Of a stretch of DNA of 7,171 nucleotides, positions 5,708-7,171 are shown one piece after another. This DNA is from Chitinophagales bacterium (GTDB lineage: Bacteria > Bacteroidota > Bacteroidia > Chitinophagales > UBA2359), in contig JAHDIA010000314.1 of assembly GCA_020631035.1 (NCBI GenBank), forward strand, positions 1 through 7,171. Direction: 5' to 3'. Made by a program: the position numbers and the translations under genes. Under the pieces are notes generated by a model. The model saw nothing but the letters and a program-made list of their open reading frames with translations, had not been told where the DNA came from and ran no database searches. Numbering within the stretch: position 1 is the first letter of the stretch; every line of letters begins with the position of its first letter.

Positions 5708-7171
5708 ATGTCAGTTGCCCCAGAAACAGATCGTGATCTAAGTGATTTTTTTGTTGACAAGGCCTTACTTAAAAAAGCCTTTCGTTTGATGCTTTGTGTA
5801 CGTCATATGGCTAATGTATATGATGAGCACCGTAAAATTGCCAGTTATGTACACAGTACATCGCGAGGTCATGAAGCGATACAGTTGGCTGCTGCTATGC
5901 AACTCAAAACGTGTGATTTTGCCTATCCTTACTATAGAGATGAATCTATCTTGTTGGGAATGGGCTTTACCCCTTACGAACTGATGTTGCAATTGTTGGC
6001 CAAAAAAGACGATCCTTTTTCGGGTGGACGGACTTACTACAACCATCCTTCAATTAAAAAAGATGGATTTCCCACCATTCCACATCAATCTAGTGCCACG
6101 GGTATGCAGGTCATTCCTGCAACGGGCGCTGCTCAAGGTATTGCCTACCTCCAATCGCAACAACTGGACTTTACAGACAATGACGCCATCGTCTTGTGTT
6201 CTTTAGGAGATGGTTCGGTGACTGAAGGGGAGGTTTCAGAAGCTTTTCAATTTGCTGCACTCAAACAGTTGCCCATTGTGTATTTGGTACAAGACAATGA
6301 ATGGGGAATTTCGGTAACTTCTGCTGAAGCACGTTCAATGGATGCCTATGAATATGCGGCTGGATTTAAAGGGTTGCATAGAAGAAAGGTTGACGGTAGC
6401 GATTTTGTTCAATCGTATGGTGCCATTGCTGAGGCTTATGAGTTTGTGAGAAAAACAAGGCAACCTTTGCTCCTCCACGCTAGTGTACCTCTTTTAGGTC
6501 ATCATACTTCTGGTGTACGAAAAGAATGGTATCGTAGTGATGAAGATCTTGCCAAGCATGCCCAAACCGATCCCATTGAAATATTGACTCCTTATATGGT
6601 GAAGGCGGGTTTTACCCCCAATGAATTGGAAGAATGGAATCAAAGTATTGAAGCAGAAATAAGAGCTGATTTTGACAGAGCCACCAATGCTGCCGAACCT
6701 GAAATCGACAGTTTGACAGATCATATATTTGCCCCTACAAATATCACGGAAGAAAAAGGTGAACGTTGTCCCGAAGGAGGCAATCCAGTAGTAATGGTTG
6801 ATGCAGCTTTGTTTGCTGTTGAGGAAATTATGCGTGAAGATCCCAAAGCTTTGTTGTATGGCCAGGATGTGGGCAAACGACTTGGTGGAGTATTTAGAGA
6901 GGCCGCTACTCTGGGAGACAAATTTGGTGATGCACGAGTCTTCAATACCGCCATTCAAGAGGCTTACATCATTGGGTCTACGGCTGGGATGTCGGCAACT
7001 GGTTGTAAGCCCATAGTCGAAATTCAGTTTGCCGATTACATCTGGCCTGGTATCAATCAGTTGGCGACCGAATTGGCAAAGTCTTGTTTTTTGTCTAATG
7101 GTCAATTTCCTATTCAATCGCTCATTCGGGTTCCTATTGGTGCCTACGGCGGTGGTGGTCCTTATCATTCG
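5708..7171 (+). CDS. 2-oxoacid dehydrogenase E1, fused alpha and beta subunits (3' end outside window)
   Basis: The enzyme uses thiamine diphosphate (TPP) to decarboxylate a 2-oxoacid and passes the acyl group to lipoyl-E2. The frame stays open for 488 codons to the window edge; an in-frame TAA lies at 5639-5641 and 5708 is the first ATG after it. Residues about 20-335 are the E1 alpha part: PYYRDES (74-80), the TPP/Mg motif GDGSVTEGE (167-175) closed by QDNEWGIS (195-202), and the loop GHHTSGV (264-270) then WYR (274-276). A linker of about 20 residues leads to the E1 beta part from about 358: GQDVG (385-389), GGVFRE (393-398), the likely catalytic Glu418 in QEAYIIG, EIQFADY (438-444) and GAYGGGGPYHS at the edge. 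Fused E1 proteins in Bacteroidota are usually about 650-700 residues, so roughly a quarter to a third is missing. It is most like branched-chain (2-oxoisovalerate) E1, but substrate cannot be fixed by sequence. The divergent lipA makes its partner's cofactor. Confidence 0.95.
   Translation, partial: MSVAPETDRDLSDFFVDKALLKKAFRLMLCVRHMANVYDEHRKIASYVHSTSRGHEAIQLAAAMQLKTCDFAYPYYRDESILLGMGFTPYELMLQLLAKKDDPFSGGRTYYNHPSIKKDGFPTIPHQSSATGMQVIPATGAAQGIAYLQSQQLDFTDNDAIVLCSLGDGSVTEGEVSEAFQFAALKQLPIVYLVQDNEWGISVTSAEARSMDAYEYAAGFKGLHRRKVDGSDFVQSYGAIAEAYEFVRKTRQPLLLHASVPLLGHHTSGVRKEWYRSDEDLAKHAQTDPIEILTPYMVKAGFTPNELEEWNQSIEAEIRADFDRATNAAEPEIDSLTDHIFAPTNITEEKGERCPEGGNPVVMVDAALFAVEEIMREDPKALLYGQDVGKRLGGVFREAATLGDKFGDARVFNTAIQEAYIIGSTAGMSATGCKPIVEIQFADYIWPGINQLATELAKSCFLSNGQFPIQSLIRVPIGAYGGGGPYHS

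Noticed and set aside
5873..6310. Asp-Asn (QDN) in place of the classical Asn-Asn at the end of the TPP motif of E1 alpha, as a possible loss of function
   Set aside because: GDG, the downstream Glu and the final Asn are intact, and D-N at this position is, to my knowledge, usual in Bacteroidota E1 fusions.
6494..7168. 224-codon open frame on the minus strand, antisense to the E1 gene
   Set aside because: The plus strand here encodes well-conserved E1 alpha and beta motifs without interruption. The antisense peptide has no recognisable domain and is best explained as a shadow of the codon use of the real gene.
5708..7171. Frameshift or artificial joining as the cause of the alpha/beta fusion
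   Set aside because: The frame is continuous through the linker with no stop or length anomaly, and such fusions are a known arrangement in this phylum.

Overview
The window looks like chromosomal DNA of a Bacteroidota bacterium, probably of the Saprospiria/Cytophagia/Flavobacteriia type. The evidence is a type IX secretion sorting domain on a large exported protein, promoter-like boxes of the Bacteroidota form TAnnTTTG instead of E. coli-type boxes, no clear Shine-Dalgarno sequences, moderately low GC, and an E1 alpha/beta fusion of the kind common in this phylum. Genus cannot be settled from the sequence alone.

Layout. Positions 1-329 hold the edge of a repeat-like, GC-richer element with a short open frame leaving the left end (minus strand), then a very strong hairpin terminator (229-264). 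Positions 330-3995 (minus) encode a 1221-residue secreted beta-propeller protein with a C-terminal T9SS type A sorting domain. Positions 3996-4511 carry no convincing gene; they hold a candidate promoter and leader for the propeller gene, a structured intergenic element (about 4344-4426) and a short tandem repeat. Positions 4512-5387 (minus) are lipA, lipoyl synthase. The 320-base gap 5388-5707 between divergent genes holds an imperfect tandem repeat flanked by two outward-facing copies of the same promoter-like octamer. From 5708 to the right edge (plus) runs the E1 component of a 2-oxoacid dehydrogenase, alpha and beta fused, cut off by the window end.

How the genes fit. LipA inserts sulfur into octanoyl groups to make the lipoyl arm of the E2 subunits of 2-oxoacid dehydrogenases; the fused E1 decarboxylates the 2-oxoacid and passes the acyl group to that arm. 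The divergent lipA/E1 pair is therefore a coherent cofactor-plus-enzyme locus. The propeller protein is unrelated in function: an exported, probably surface or secreted protein of unknown ligand.

I see no phage, plasmid, CRISPR, transposase, tRNA or rRNA features. The protein genes are of known families. The least explained parts are the non-coding elements and the Ig-like insert with acidic loops in the propeller protein.
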